Positions 16,625 through 25,466 of a DNA stretch of 40,000 bases are shown here, piece after piece. Below the pieces are notes generated by a model, which worked only from the letters and a program-made list of their open reading frames with translations, was not told the origin of the DNA and made no database searches. This DNA comes from Brevibacillus composti (lineage in GTDB: Bacteria; Bacillota; Bacilli; Brevibacillales; Brevibacillaceae), in the NCBI RefSeq assembly GCF_016406105.1, contig NZ_CP066308.1:25001-65000 (forward strand), written 5' to 3'. A program made the position numbers and the translations under genes. Positions within the stretch are counted from its first letter, which is position 1. Each line of letters opens with the position of its first letter.

Positions 16625-18064
16625 TTACAATTTGTTGATTTCATCCTTGATCGCTTCCGACTGTGTGCCAAAGACGACCTGCACGCTTCCTTGGCCCAGC
16701 TTCATGACTCCGGCGGCTCCCAGCTCCCGCAGCCCTTTTTCGTCGACGACCTTGTCATTTTTCAGGACGAGCCGCAGCCGGGTGATGCAAGCATCAACAC
16801 TGACGATGTTTTCCTTGCCGCCGATTAGGGAGAGGACCTCTTGCGCTTTGTCCCGGATCGTGGAGGAGCGGGTGCTGTCGGCCGCGTCGTCCTCATCGTC
16901 CTCGCGACCCGGAGTCTTCAGATTGAATTTGGTAATGATGAAGCGGAACAGCAGGTAGTAGACGATGGCGAAGCCCAGACCTACCGGTATGATCAACAGC
17001 GCATTCGTCGAGAGGTGAAAGTTGACGAGATAATCGATCAGACCGGCCGAAAAGCTGAATCCATGCTTGATCCCCAGGGACGTCACGACCACGCCGGATA
17101 TTCCGGCCAGGACCGCGTGGACAAAATAGAGCAGGGGAGCGGCAAACATAAAGGCAAATTCCAGCGGTTCGGTAATGCCGGTGATGATGGAGGCCAGAGC
17201 TGCGGTCATGAAAACAGAAGCCATCATTTTCCGCTTTTCCGGTTTGGCTGTGTGAATGAGAGCCAAGGCGGCACCCGGCAGAGCGAACATCATGATCGGG
17301 TAAAAGCCGGCCATGAACATGCCGGCGGTCTTGTCACCGGCAAAAAAGCGGTGGAGATCGCCGTTTGCGACATTGCCGGCCGCATCGGTAAAAGATCCGA
17401 TCTGGAACCAGGCAATCGCATTGATGACGTGATGCAAGCCGAGCGGGATCAGCAAGCGGTTGAAGAAAATGAAGATGCCGGAGCCGATCGCGCCCAGGCT
17501 GACGATCCAGTTGCCGACGGCATCGATTACGTCCTGAATCGGTGCCCAGACCATGCCGACCACCAGGGCGATTACGACCATGCCAAGCGAGGTGACAATC
17601 GGGACAAACCGTTTGCCGCTAAAGAATCCGAGCCATTCCGGCATTTTGACGTCGTGGTATCTGTTGTAACAGTAGGCGGCTACTCCCCCCGCCAGGATCC
17701 CGCCAAGCACGCCCATTTTCAGCACGACGTCGTCCGGAATAAATGGCATGGCCGCCGGCACTCTTGCCAGGATAGCCAGCAGCACATGATAAGCCATCAC
17801 CGCCGCCAGAGCCGCCACCGCGTCTCTCGCCAGGCCGATCGCCACCCCTACGGCAAAGATCAGCGCCAGATTTTCCAGAATGGCGAGGCCGCCCGCATGG
17901 AGAAAGGGCGCTACGAATTGATTGAGGAAACCGCCGATGACCGGTCCCAGCGGGATGTTCTTCTCGTAGTCCAGGAGCCCGAAGGAAACCAGCAGTGCCG
18001 CTGCCGGCAATGTGGCGACCGGAAGCATAAGCGCTTTCCCGATCCGTTGCAGAAAAGCCAGCAT
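16625..18064 (-). CDS. nagP: PTS EIICB, N-acetylglucosamine type
   Basis: Membrane permease that imports and phosphorylates a hexose, by similarity N-acetylglucosamine. 479 residues from ATG 18064 after AAGGAGG. The EIIC domain (about 1-370) has some ten hydrophobic segments, the sugar-site region GITEPLEFAFMFAAP, and DLHRFFAGDKTAGMFMAGFY, which resembles NagE. The linker is acidic (REDDEDDAADS). The EIIB domain ends the protein, with phospho-cysteine Cys426 in VDACITRLRL. There is no fused EIIA; that is a separate gene upstream. Glucose specificity cannot be excluded, as the two EIIC types are close. Confidence 0.88.
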   Translation of the reverse strand: MLAFLQRIGKALMLPVATLPAAALLVSFGLLDYEKNIPLGPVIGGFLNQFVAPFLHAGGLAILENLALIFAVGVAIGLARDAVAALAAVMAYHVLLAILARVPAAMPFIPDDVVLKMGVLGGILAGGVAAYCYNRYHDVKMPEWLGFFSGKRFVPIVTSLGMVVIALVVGMVWAPIQDVIDAVGNWIVSLGAIGSGIFIFFNRLLIPLGLHHVINAIAWFQIGSFTDAAGNVANGDLHRFFAGDKTAGMFMAGFYPIMMFALPGAALALIHTAKPEKRKMMASVFMTAALASIITGITEPLEFAFMFAAPLLYFVHAVLAGISGVVVTSLGIKHGFSFSAGLIDYLVNFHLSTNALLIIPVGLGFAIVYYLLFRFIITKFNLKTPGREDDEDDAADSTRSSTIRDKAQEVLSLIGGKENIVSVDACITRLRLVLKNDKVVDEKGLRELGAAGVMKLGQGSVQVVFGTQSEAIKDEINKL

Positions 18065-18184
18065 GTAAAACCCTCCTTATGTGGATGATGGTTTATCAGA
18101 AGCCGCTCTTCGCAAAAAAATACGATAAGTGTGGGAAAAAAGACGGGAGCACGAGTGCAAAGAGCAGCCAGTCTGATCGTAAAA

Positions 18185-18454
18185 TCAGCTCTCTTCGGGC
18201 TGTTCAAACAGTTCCTGGAGCGCGTGAGCCACCTGCTCCTCATCGGGCCCCTCAACTGTAATGATCAGCTGTTCGCCGCGGCCCGCTCCCAGGGTCAATA
18301 TCCCCAGGATGCTTTTGCCATCCGCTTGTTTTTCATCCAGGCTTCGGGTAACGGTCACCTGCGATTGGGATTTGGCGGCGATGTTGACCAAGAGGGCGGC
18401 CGGTCTCGCGTGCAGTCCGCCCGCTGCCTTTACGGTGACTTCAAATCGAATCAT
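18185..18454 (-). CDS. HPr-family phosphocarrier protein
   Basis: Carries phosphate from Enzyme I to EIIA. 89 residues. The phospho-histidine site GLHARPAALL gives His15, so it can act in phosphate transfer, unlike Crh. The regulatory serine region is altered but present: ADGKSILGILTLG with Ser48 at the place of Ser46. It overlaps the EIIA gene by 4 bases (ATGA), so translation is coupled. A dedicated HPr inside a sugar-specific operon is unusual for Bacillales, where HPr and Enzyme I are usually encoded together; no ptsI is present here. Confidence 0.92.
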   Translation of the reverse strand: MIRFEVTVKAAGGLHARPAALLVNIAAKSQSQVTVTRSLDEKQADGKSILGILTLGAGRGEQLIITVEGPDEEQVAHALQELFEQPEES

Positions 18455-18963
18455 TCCAATCTCCCCCCTTTTATCGTCACTTTGATCAGCAAATCCCGGC
18501 CCGCTTGTACGCTGGCCCCGGCGAGGACCTGTTTGGCGGCGACCCGCTCACTGTTGGTGAAGACGATCGGTGTCACGACGGGGCATCCGTTTTTTTTCAG
18601 AAGCTCCAGATCAAAGGCAATGAGCCGGTCACCCGGGCCTACCCGGTCACCTGTCTGGACATGGGGGGTGAATCCTGTTCCCTTCAGTTTGACGGTATCG
18701 ATGCCGATGTGGAGGAGAATTTCCAAGCCGGTATCACTGGTCAGTGCGATCGCGTGATGTGTGGGAAACAGATGAGTGACCCGGCCTTCCACGGGAGACA
18801 GCAGTACACCTTCGGTCGGGATCAGGGCCACACCGTCACCGGCTACCTTTTGGGCAAAAACCGGATCGGGCACTTCCTCCAGGGGGACGACCAGACCGGT
18901 CAGGGGGGCGAGCAGCGTCAATTCCTGCTGCTGTGGTTTTCGGGAAAAGAAACGGCGTAACAT
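18451..18963 (-). CDS. PTS EIIA, glucose type (Crr-like)
   Basis: Soluble EIIA that passes phosphate from HPr to the EIIB domain of the adjacent permease. 170 residues from ATG 18963 behind AAAGGAGG. The active site GLEILLHIGIDTVKLKGTGF gives phospho-His85, with the second histidine His70 (FPTHHAIALTSDTG). The fold is complete from LLAPLTGLVVPLEEVPDPVF onward. Preceded by an antiterminator-target/terminator structure, so expression of EIIA, HPr and EIICB depends on the BglG/GlcT-type protein encoded just upstream. Confidence 0.93.
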   Translation of the reverse strand: MLRRFFSRKPQQQELTLLAPLTGLVVPLEEVPDPVFAQKVAGDGVALIPTEGVLLSPVEGRVTHLFPTHHAIALTSDTGLEILLHIGIDTVKLKGTGFTPHVQTGDRVGPGDRLIAFDLELLKKNGCPVVTPIVFTNSERVAAKQVLAGASVQAGRDLLIKVTIKGGRLE

Positions 18964-18991
18964 AAGCTCCTCCTTTTTGCATCTGGGAAGT

Positions 18992-19063
18992 AAAAAAGCA
19001 TGAACGAGAAAGAACGGCCAGTCTGCCGCTACCCTCGCTCATGCCTAGTCGAACTAGTAACAC
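18992..19063 (-). promoter_or_regulatory. RAT antiterminator target and overlapping terminator before EIIA
   Basis: On the minus strand TGTTACT (around 19062-19056), a 9-base spacer and AGGCATGAGC (about 19046-19037) form a ribonucleic antiterminator hairpin. Its 3' part overlaps a terminator: GCATGAGCGAG (19044-19034) pairs with CTCGTTCATGC (19008-18998), followed by six Ts. This is the arrangement known for LicT, SacY and GlcT targets. Confidence 0.85.
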
Positions 19064-19090
19064 GCTTTCTTCTGTTGGAAACACCAATGG

Positions 19091-19954
19091 TTAGTCACTG
19101 GGTTGCTCTGTGAGGCGGAATACATGCATGGCCATGTAGCCGACTTCGTCTTCCGGGACGGCGGTATCCAGTCGCGAAGAGATGTGCCGAGCCAGTTCTT
19201 CCGCCAGCTGGTACGATTCCGGAATCATCGCTTTGACCCGTTCCAGCAGCGGATTTTGGATCGATTTCTGCTGCTGGATGCGTTCACAGGCATATCGCAG
19301 ATGCGTAATCAAGCGGATGTAATCCACACTGCTGCGCGCGACGGTCCTCCCGATGCGCTCCTCAATGAGCTGGGCCAGCTCTCTGATCAGATTGGTGAAC
19401 TTGACGGTTTTGCTTACGGGCGTGGAGCTGACCGCGGAATGGATATGCAAGGCCAAAAAGCCGATTTCGCTCTCTGGAATCTCCAGAGAAAACGAGGTTT
19501 GGATCAGGTCGGCAGCCCGCTCGGCGAGTGCGAATTCTTTGCTGTAGAGGGTCTGAATTTCAAACAAAAACGGATTGACGATCTCCATGCCGTTCCTCAG
19601 GCGGTAGATGGCAAAGTGGATGTGATCCGGCAGCGCTACATGGATATGCTCATGCAGGTTCGGGGTGATTTCGCGGGCCACCAGGGCGATGATCTCTTCG
19701 CTGATCCCGACGATGGCCGGGTCGACCTGATTTAAGACCGTCTGGTATTGCCGCTGATGATTTTCGTTTTCCAGACGGAAGCGCTTCTCCACACGGGCAT
19801 CGTTTGGGTGGATCGTACTGCCGGGCTTCACCCCGAATCCGATTCCTTTTCCGAACAAGACGACCTCTTGCGAAGAGATCGGCTCTAGGGCCAGCACGAC
19901 GTTGTGATTGAGGACACGGGTGATGGTATGGGGGACTCCCTGCTGACGGGACAA
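19091..19954 (-). CDS. BglG/GlcT-type transcription antiterminator
   Basis: Binds the RAT hairpin in nascent RNA and prevents termination when its PRDs are in the sugar-present phosphorylation state. TTG 19954 is chosen because AGGTGG lies 6 bases upstream and the RNA-binding domain starts there, giving 287 residues; the frame extends upstream only through the leader hairpin. Co-antiterminator domain: residues 1-55 (ITRVLNHNVVLALEPISSQE, GKGIGFGVKPG). PRD1 has His in DHIHFAI and ALHIHSA. PRD2 has THLRYACERI and YMAMHVFRL. Both PRDs are complete. Closest to GlcT by layout. A RAT/terminator precedes its own gene, so it is probably autoregulated. Confidence 0.9.
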   Translation of the reverse strand: MSRQQGVPHTITRVLNHNVVLALEPISSQEVVLFGKGIGFGVKPGSTIHPNDARVEKRFRLENENHQRQYQTVLNQVDPAIVGISEEIIALVAREITPNLHEHIHVALPDHIHFAIYRLRNGMEIVNPFLFEIQTLYSKEFALAERAADLIQTSFSLEIPESEIGFLALHIHSAVSSTPVSKTVKFTNLIRELAQLIEERIGRTVARSSVDYIRLITHLRYACERIQQQKSIQNPLLERVKAMIPESYQLAEELARHISSRLDTAVPEDEVGYMAMHVFRLTEQPSD

Positions 19955-19991
19955 ATTACGCCACCTGCCTTTAGTAACACAGAAAAAAGCC

Positions 19992-20058
19992 AAAAAAAGC
20001 CGAAAAAACCTTTGGAAAAAGGATCTTCTCGGCTCATGCCTGCATGACCAGTAACATG
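19992..20058 (-). promoter_or_regulatory. RAT antiterminator target and terminator before the antiterminator gene
   Basis: On the minus strand ATGTTACT, an 8-base spacer and AGGCATGAGC (about 20041-20032) match the second RAT upstream of EIIA. The overlapping terminator pairs GCCGA (20033-20029) with TCGGC (20003-19999), with a second helix CCTTT/AAAGG inside, then seven Ts. The antiterminator therefore likely controls its own synthesis. Confidence 0.8.
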
Positions 20059-20065
20059 CCAATTA

Positions 20066-20079
20066 TGGAAGCGTTAATA
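20066..20079 (-). promoter_or_regulatory. Weak cre-like site in the PTS leader
   Basis: TGGAAGCGTTAATA resembles the CcpA consensus TGWAANCGNTNWCA, with two clear deviations. It lies just downstream of the predicted start of the PTS transcript, a usual place for catabolite repression. Confidence 0.3.
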
Positions 20080-20090
20080 TTTTGATTATT

Positions 20091-20119
20091 ATGATAAAGG
20101 AGCCCCCCGTGAATGTCAA
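20091..20119 (-). promoter_or_regulatory. Vegetative promoter of the PTS operon
   Basis: On the minus strand TTGACA (20119-20114), an exact 17-base spacer and TATCAT (20096-20091). The transcript would begin near 20084, just ahead of the first RAT. Confidence 0.75.
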
Positions 20120-20213
20120 CGGGTTTGGAATTGTCATTACGGGTCATGAAGAGGAAGGAATGAACCGGAAGAAGCACGAATATGACAGAGCAGAGAGACT
20201 TCTTCGCGGAGGC

Positions 20214-20248
20214 AAAAAAACGCGGAACGCTTGATCACGATCCGCGTG
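20214..20248 (-). terminator. Terminator after the ykuK-like gene
   Basis: CGCGGA (20221-20226) and TCCGCG (20241-20246) enclose a loop with further pairing. On the minus strand seven Ts follow. Confidence 0.7.
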
Positions 20249-20265
20249 AGGCTTCCTGGAGAGGG

Positions 20266-20766
20266 TTATTTGGTGAATTTGTCCGCGATGGTCGAAGCAC
20301 AAAAGGAATGAGGCTTGATCTCTGCCGGAAAATGGTTGGATTCCGCTAAACTGAGCAAGGAATGGATAAACTTGCGAGTAGGACCGTTTTTTCCAATGTC
20401 AAAGTGAAGCCTGATCGGGATGTCGATGCTGTGTTCATGCAGGTACTGACGGAGCTCGGATGCCAGTCCAACTGCATACAGGGCTTCTTGAAAAATACGC
20501 TGCTGCAGGGAGGTGTACCGCCTCTCCTGAATTTTGTGGTAGAAAAACATGCCGCCGCGGCCTTGCTTGATCAGCGTAATCATAATCGCAAAATACGTTC
20601 CCCGGCTGCGCAGCTGGGAGTCTGCTCCCACGATCAGCTCATAGGTATCGGTACTCGTGGCTACCGTTTGTTCGATGTTGGAAAAAACATCTGCCTTGTC
20701 CAGAAGCCCCCGCGTCGGACTGTGGAATCTTTCAAACAGGCTGGGGCTTTCATACGTTAATCCCAC
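20266..20766 (-). CDS. YkuK-family ribonuclease H-like protein
   Basis: A 166-residue protein starting at GTG 20766 behind GAGGGGG. It opens with the family phrase FHSPTRGL and has the RNase H-like core ELIVGADSQLRSRGTYFAI with a likely metal-binding Asp. Later come FFYHKIQERRYTSLQQRIFQ and IRLHFDIGKNGPTRKFIHSL with a second Asp. This matches the YkuK family (DUF458) of B. subtilis, whose biological role is not established to my knowledge. Monocistronic, closed by its own terminator, and divergent from the nitroreductase gene. Activity on nucleic acid is inferred from fold only. Confidence 0.82.
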   Translation of the reverse strand: MGLTYESPSLFERFHSPTRGLLDKADVFSNIEQTVATSTDTYELIVGADSQLRSRGTYFAIMITLIKQGRGGMFFYHKIQERRYTSLQQRIFQEALYAVGLASELRQYLHEHSIDIPIRLHFDIGKNGPTRKFIHSLLSLAESNHFPAEIKPHSFCASTIADKFTK

Positions 20767-20805
20767 TCACATCCCCCTCGGGTCGAGGTTTGGTTGTTCT
20801 TCCGC

Positions 20806-20826
20806 TTACATAGTTAATGTATGTAA
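20806..20826. promoter_or_regulatory. Dyad in the ykuK-like/nitroreductase divergent region
   Basis: TTACATA and TATGTAA are exact 7-base arms with a 7-base spacer, midway between the divergent starts. Possible operator; no regulator can be assigned. Confidence 0.35.
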
Positions 20827-20912
20827 TCACACGGAGAGTATGTGAGTGCTGACAGTGAAAACTGTTCCTGTTAAACAAATGATCACAAAAAGAAGATGGA
20901 GGGATAAAACGA

Positions 20913-22033
<1,121 letters not shown>

Positions 22034-22034
22034 T

Positions 22035-22086
22035 GGCGCCGCCAATTGTTGGACACTGCTAACAATTGGCGGTGCCGTTTTTTATG
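22035..22086 (+). terminator. Terminator after tadA
   Basis: GCCGCCAATTGTT pairs with AACAATTGGCGGTGC around a 9-10 base loop, followed by six Ts. Its 3' half is nearly the same as the terminator at 33638-33682. Confidence 0.85.
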
Positions 22087-22149
22087 GAGAGGAAAGGGAC
22101 GAGCACTTTTTTTATTTGGGCGAAATATTAGAAAATAGAAAATAATTAG

Positions 22150-22180
22150 TTGACGTTTTTGGATATTTGTATACAATTAT
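22150..22180 (+). promoter_or_regulatory. Promoter and operator of the tricarboxylate transporter operon
   Basis: TTGACG (22150-22155), a 16-base spacer and TACAAT (22172-22177). The -10 lies in the palindrome TTGTATACAA (22167-22176). The 18 bases ATATTTGTATACAATTAT (22163-22180) recur exactly at 26604-26621 before the prpF-like gene. Probable binding site of the GntR-family regulator at 32922. Confidence 0.7.
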
Positions 22181-22258
22181 TCATAAATACATTTATGAGG
22201 GATGGGTAACCAGCCTGCAAGATGGATTTTGCTTTCTATATACATGGGAGGGGTTTTC

Positions 22259-23314
22259 ATGAAGAAATGGACAGTTGCTCTACTAACAGGAATCTTAGCG
22301 GTAAGTTTGACTGCATGCGGAGGAACATCATCGTCAGGTACCCAACCAGCACCGAAGAATAACGATCAAACGGCAGCCAATGGGGAGCAGCCTGCCTCCA
22401 ATTATCCGGACAAGCCTATTAACATTATTGTCCCGGGCGGAGCAGGCGGCGGATTGGATACGACTGCCAGAGTATTATCTAAAACATTGAGCGAAACCGC
22501 AATTGTCAAGCAAACTATCAATATCGAGAATAAGCCTGGCGGCGGCCAAACGACGGGTCTTTCTCATTTCATCACCAACGACAAAGATAATTCTTACAAA
22601 TTGCTGCTGCCCTCCACGCCGATCGTGATCAACTATCTGAGAAAAGAGGCAACCAGCCCATATTCTTACGCGGATATGAAACCGCTTGCGCAATTGACGA
22701 CAGACTATGGCGCCATTGTCGTTTCCGCTGATTCCAAGTACAACGACTTGCCTTCGCTGTTTGAGGATATGAAGAAAAATCCGCAAAGCATTACATTCGC
22801 GGGAGGTTCCGGCCCGGGATCGATGGACCACCTGGTCGTCATGCTGCCTGCGATCAAAGCGGGCATTGATCCGAAGACGATTAAGTACACTTCTTATGAT
22901 GCTGGCGGAGCAGCGATGGTCGCCCTGCTCGGAGGACACGCTCAAGCCCTGACGACGGGTCTGTCCGAGGCGAAAGCCTATCTGGAGGCGGGAAAAGTAA
23001 AAGTGCTGGCTGTTTCCGCTCCAAACCGTCTGGGAGGAATCTTCAAGGATATCCCCACCTACAAGGAAGCGGGCTATGACGCTGAATTTATTAACTGGCG
23101 CGGTCTCTTTGGCGTAAAGGATATGTCTCCTGATGCAGTTGCGTTTTGGGAAGAGAAAATCAAGGCGTTGACCGAGACGGAAGAATGGAAAAATGAGCTG
23201 GAGCTGAATGGCTGGGAAGACGGCTATAAAAACTCCGAAGATTTCACCAAGTTCCTGGAAGAACAAGATAAAGTCATCAAGGAAGTTCTGACCGTATTGG
23301 GAATGGCCAAGTAA
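22259..23314 (+). CDS. tctC: Tripartite tricarboxylate transporter, substrate-binding lipoprotein
   Basis: Extracytoplasmic receptor of a TTT-family (TctABC) transporter. 351 residues from ATG 22259 with GGGAGGGG 6 bases upstream. Signal peptide with lipobox LTAC (Cys20), so it is lipid-anchored, followed by a Ser/Pro/Gln-rich linker. The mature part starts YPDKPINIIVPGGAGGGLDT, the hallmark of TctC receptors, and holds FAGGSGPGSMDHL and LAVSAPNRL. The family binds carboxylates (citrate, tricarballylate, terephthalate and others); the ligand here is unknown, and the downstream enzymes suggest a tricarboxylate. First gene of the operon, separated from tctB by a hairpin that may raise its relative dose. 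Confidence 0.92.
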   Translation: MKKWTVALLTGILAVSLTACGGTSSSGTQPAPKNNDQTAANGEQPASNYPDKPINIIVPGGAGGGLDTTARVLSKTLSETAIVKQTINIENKPGGGQTTGLSHFITNDKDNSYKLLLPSTPIVINYLRKEATSPYSYADMKPLAQLTTDYGAIVVSADSKYNDLPSLFEDMKKNPQSITFAGGSGPGSMDHLVVMLPAIKAGIDPKTIKYTSYDAGGAAMVALLGGHAQALTTGLSEAKAYLEAGKVKVLAVSAPNRLGGIFKDIPTYKEAGYDAEFINWRGLFGVKDMSPDAVAFWEEKIKALTETEEWKNELELNGWEDGYKNSEDFTKFLEEQDKVIKEVLTVLGMAK

Positions 23315-23324
23315 AGAACAGAGG

Positions 23325-23368
23325 GAAAGGAAGGAGGGGAACATCCCCTTCTCCTTCCTTTCTTTTTT
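23325..23368 (+). terminator. Intercistronic hairpin (attenuator) between tctC and tctB
   Basis: The purine-rich arm GAAAGGAAGGAGGGGA (23325-23340) pairs imperfectly with TCCCCTTCTCCTTCCTTTC (23344-23362) around a 3-base loop. Six or more Ts follow. Likely partial termination or mRNA stabilisation after the receptor gene. Confidence 0.65.
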
Positions 23369-23398
23369 CAGGAAATACCCGTGAAGGAGGAATGGGTT

Positions 23399-23863
23399 TT
23401 GAATAAAACGGTCGACCGCTATACATCATTTTTCTTTCTCTTCATCGGCGTATCTTTTATCGTCGGCAGTCGGAGCATCGCGCAGAGCTCCTACGGCAGT
23501 GAAGTGGGGCCTGATATTTTCCCGTTTTGGCTCGGCGTCATCTGTTCCCTGCTCAGTGTCAGGCTGTTTTTCGAATCCTTGCGAGCGAAAGGAGAGGAGG
23601 AGCAGCAGGAAAAGAAGAGCCTCGACTACAAAAAGTTTGCCATCATCCTGGGGACTACCACGCTTTACTGTCTCTTTCTCGAAAAAATCGGTTATGTGAT
23701 CGGGACATTCCTGTTTCTGCTCATTGGTTTTCAAACCATCGATAAGCGTAAATGGCCCCTGTCCACTCTCATTTCATTGGCGGTATCAGTCGGCGTGTAC
23801 TACGTGTATGTCGAAATTCTGCAGGGGACTTTGCCGGGCTTTCCTTCGTGGCTCAGTCGATAA
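23399..23863 (+). CDS. tctB: Tripartite tricarboxylate transporter, small membrane subunit
   Basis: Small subunit of the TTT permease with four predicted membrane segments. TTG 23399 is chosen because GAAGGAGG lies 8 bases upstream, giving 154 residues; GTG 23381 would include that site. Hydrophobic segments cover about 8-28 (SFFFLFIGVSFIVG), 40-60 (FPFWLGVICSLLSVRLFF), 80-115 (AIILGTTTLYCLFL, GYVIGTFLFLLIGF) and 123-142. The phrase YGSEVGPDIFPFWLG is typical of TctB. Sits between receptor and large subunit, as in all TctCBA operons; 12 bases to tctA. Confidence 0.9.
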   Translation: MNKTVDRYTSFFFLFIGVSFIVGSRSIAQSSYGSEVGPDIFPFWLGVICSLLSVRLFFESLRAKGEEEQQEKKSLDYKKFAIILGTTTLYCLFLEKIGYVIGTFLFLLIGFQTIDKRKWPLSTLISLAVSVGVYYVYVEILQGTLPGFPSWLSR

Positions 23864-23875
23864 GGAGGTAGAAGC

Positions 23876-25402
23876 ATGGATTCCGTAACTTTTTTAATCG
23901 GAGGATTTGAAACGGCACTCCAATCCCATAATTTGCTGTTCGCGTTCTTCGGCGTCTTGATCGGGACAGCGGTGGGGGTGCTCCCCGGAATTGGACCGGT
24001 TAGCGGTGTGGCCCTGTTGATACCGATCACCGCTTCGATTACCGGGGGGTTAAGCCCGGATGAAGCCGCGACGAGCTCCATCATCCTATTGGCCGGGGTC
24101 TATTACGGGGCGATGTACGGCGGATCGACGACATCCATCCTGCTCAATACACCGGGAGAAGCCTCATCCGTCGTGACTACCCTGGACGGGCATCAGATGG
24201 CCAAACAGGGAAGAGCAGGTTCCGCCTTGGCGATCTCTGCGATCGGCTCCTTCGTGGCCGGCATCTTCTCCCTGGTCGGCCTGATTTTCCTGGCGAAGCC
24301 TTTGTCGGAGCTGGCTCTCCAATTCGGGCCAGCAGAGTATTTCTCCCTCATGGTCCTGGGCCTGTGCGCTGTGAGCGGCTTGGCGGGGAAGTCGATGACG
24401 AAGGCCTTTCTGATGACCGTATTGGGCCTGTTGCTGGGTACGATTGGCATCGATGCCGTATCGGGAGTGGCCCGCTTTACGTTCGGCATTACGGAGCTTT
24501 ATGAAGGCATCGAATTTTTGACCGTTGCCGTAGGGCTTTTTGCTTTAGGAGAAGTGTTTAAAACCATTCTGGAAAAGGACTACGTTTCCGGTGCCCTGGC
24601 CAAAATCAATCGCATTCTCCCCACCAAGGAAGAGATGAAGGCCAGTACCCCTCCGATCCTCAGAGGGTCGCTGTTGGGCTTTTTTGTCGGGATTTTGCCC
24701 GGTGCCGGTGCTTCGATCGCGTCCTTCTTCTCCTACATCCTGGAGAAAAAGGTGAGCAAGAATCCGGAAAAATTCGGCAAAGGTGCAATCGAGGGTGTGG
24801 CTGCTCCCGAATCAGCCAATAACGCAGCTTCGGGCGGGGCGATGATACCGCTTTTGACCATGGGGATTCCCGGATCGGGAACCACGGCCATTCTGATGGG
24901 CGCGCTGATTATGTACAACGTCCAGCCCGGCCCGCTGCTTTTCGAACAGCACCCAACCGTCGCCTGGGGATTGATCGCCAGCATGTTCATCGGAAATATC
25001 ATGCTGCTCATCTTGAATATGCCGTTGATCAAAGTGTTTGCAAAAGTGATTGAAACACCGCCGAAGTTCTTGCTTCCGATGATTATCGCCATCTCGGTGT
25101 TTGGGGTATACGCAGTCCGGTTAACGACATTTGACTTGATCCTGCTCGTGATTTGCGGACTGGCCGGTTACTTTTTCACCCGCCATGACTATCCCGTAGC
25201 GCCGCTTGTGCTGGGACTGGTGTTAGGCTCGATGATCGAATACAACCTGAGACGCGCCCTGACGATCTCCAATGGAGACATGATGATTTTCCTGCAAAAG
25301 CCGATTTCTGCTCTCTTTCTAGGCATTGCGGCGGCATGGATACTGATCCCGGTCTTGATGAAAAAGCGCGGCAAAAAAGTGCTCGTCAACGAAGAGGGGT
25401 AA
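23876..25402 (+). CDS. tctA: Tripartite tricarboxylate transporter, large membrane subunit
   Basis: The channel-forming subunit, 508 residues, ATG 23876 after AAGGAGG. About 11-12 membrane segments. Conserved signatures are present: GVLPGIGPVSGVALLIPIT near the N-terminus, YGAMYGGSTTSILLNTPGEA, GFFVGILPGAGASIASFFSY and GIPGSGTTAILMGALI. These Gly/Pro-rich loops are characteristic of TctA and occur as an internal repeat. Length is normal (about 500). Transport is driven by the proton or sodium gradient, without ATPase. In one operon with tctC, tctB and the AbrB-family protein that follows. Confidence 0.95.
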   Translation: MDSVTFLIGGFETALQSHNLLFAFFGVLIGTAVGVLPGIGPVSGVALLIPITASITGGLSPDEAATSSIILLAGVYYGAMYGGSTTSILLNTPGEASSVVTTLDGHQMAKQGRAGSALAISAIGSFVAGIFSLVGLIFLAKPLSELALQFGPAEYFSLMVLGLCAVSGLAGKSMTKAFLMTVLGLLLGTIGIDAVSGVARFTFGITELYEGIEFLTVAVGLFALGEVFKTILEKDYVSGALAKINRILPTKEEMKASTPPILRGSLLGFFVGILPGAGASIASFFSYILEKKVSKNPEKFGKGAIEGVAAPESANNAASGGAMIPLLTMGIPGSGTTAILMGALIMYNVQPGPLLFEQHPTVAWGLIASMFIGNIMLLILNMPLIKVFAKVIETPPKFLLPMIIAISVFGVYAVRLTTFDLILLVICGLAGYFFTRHDYPVAPLVLGLVLGSMIEYNLRRALTISNGDMMIFLQKPISALFLGIAAAWILIPVLMKKRGKKVLVNEEG

Positions 25403-25466
25403 CATTCCGCACGATTCATTTGCTCCAACTGTCATGCGAAACCCTGAATGAGGAGCTGGAAGGGGT

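Noticed and set aside
16841..18088. A 415-codon plus-strand frame opposite the PTS EIICB gene
   Set aside because: Rich in His, Gln, Asp and Arg with no motif; the minus strand encodes a complete permease with its phospho-cysteine.
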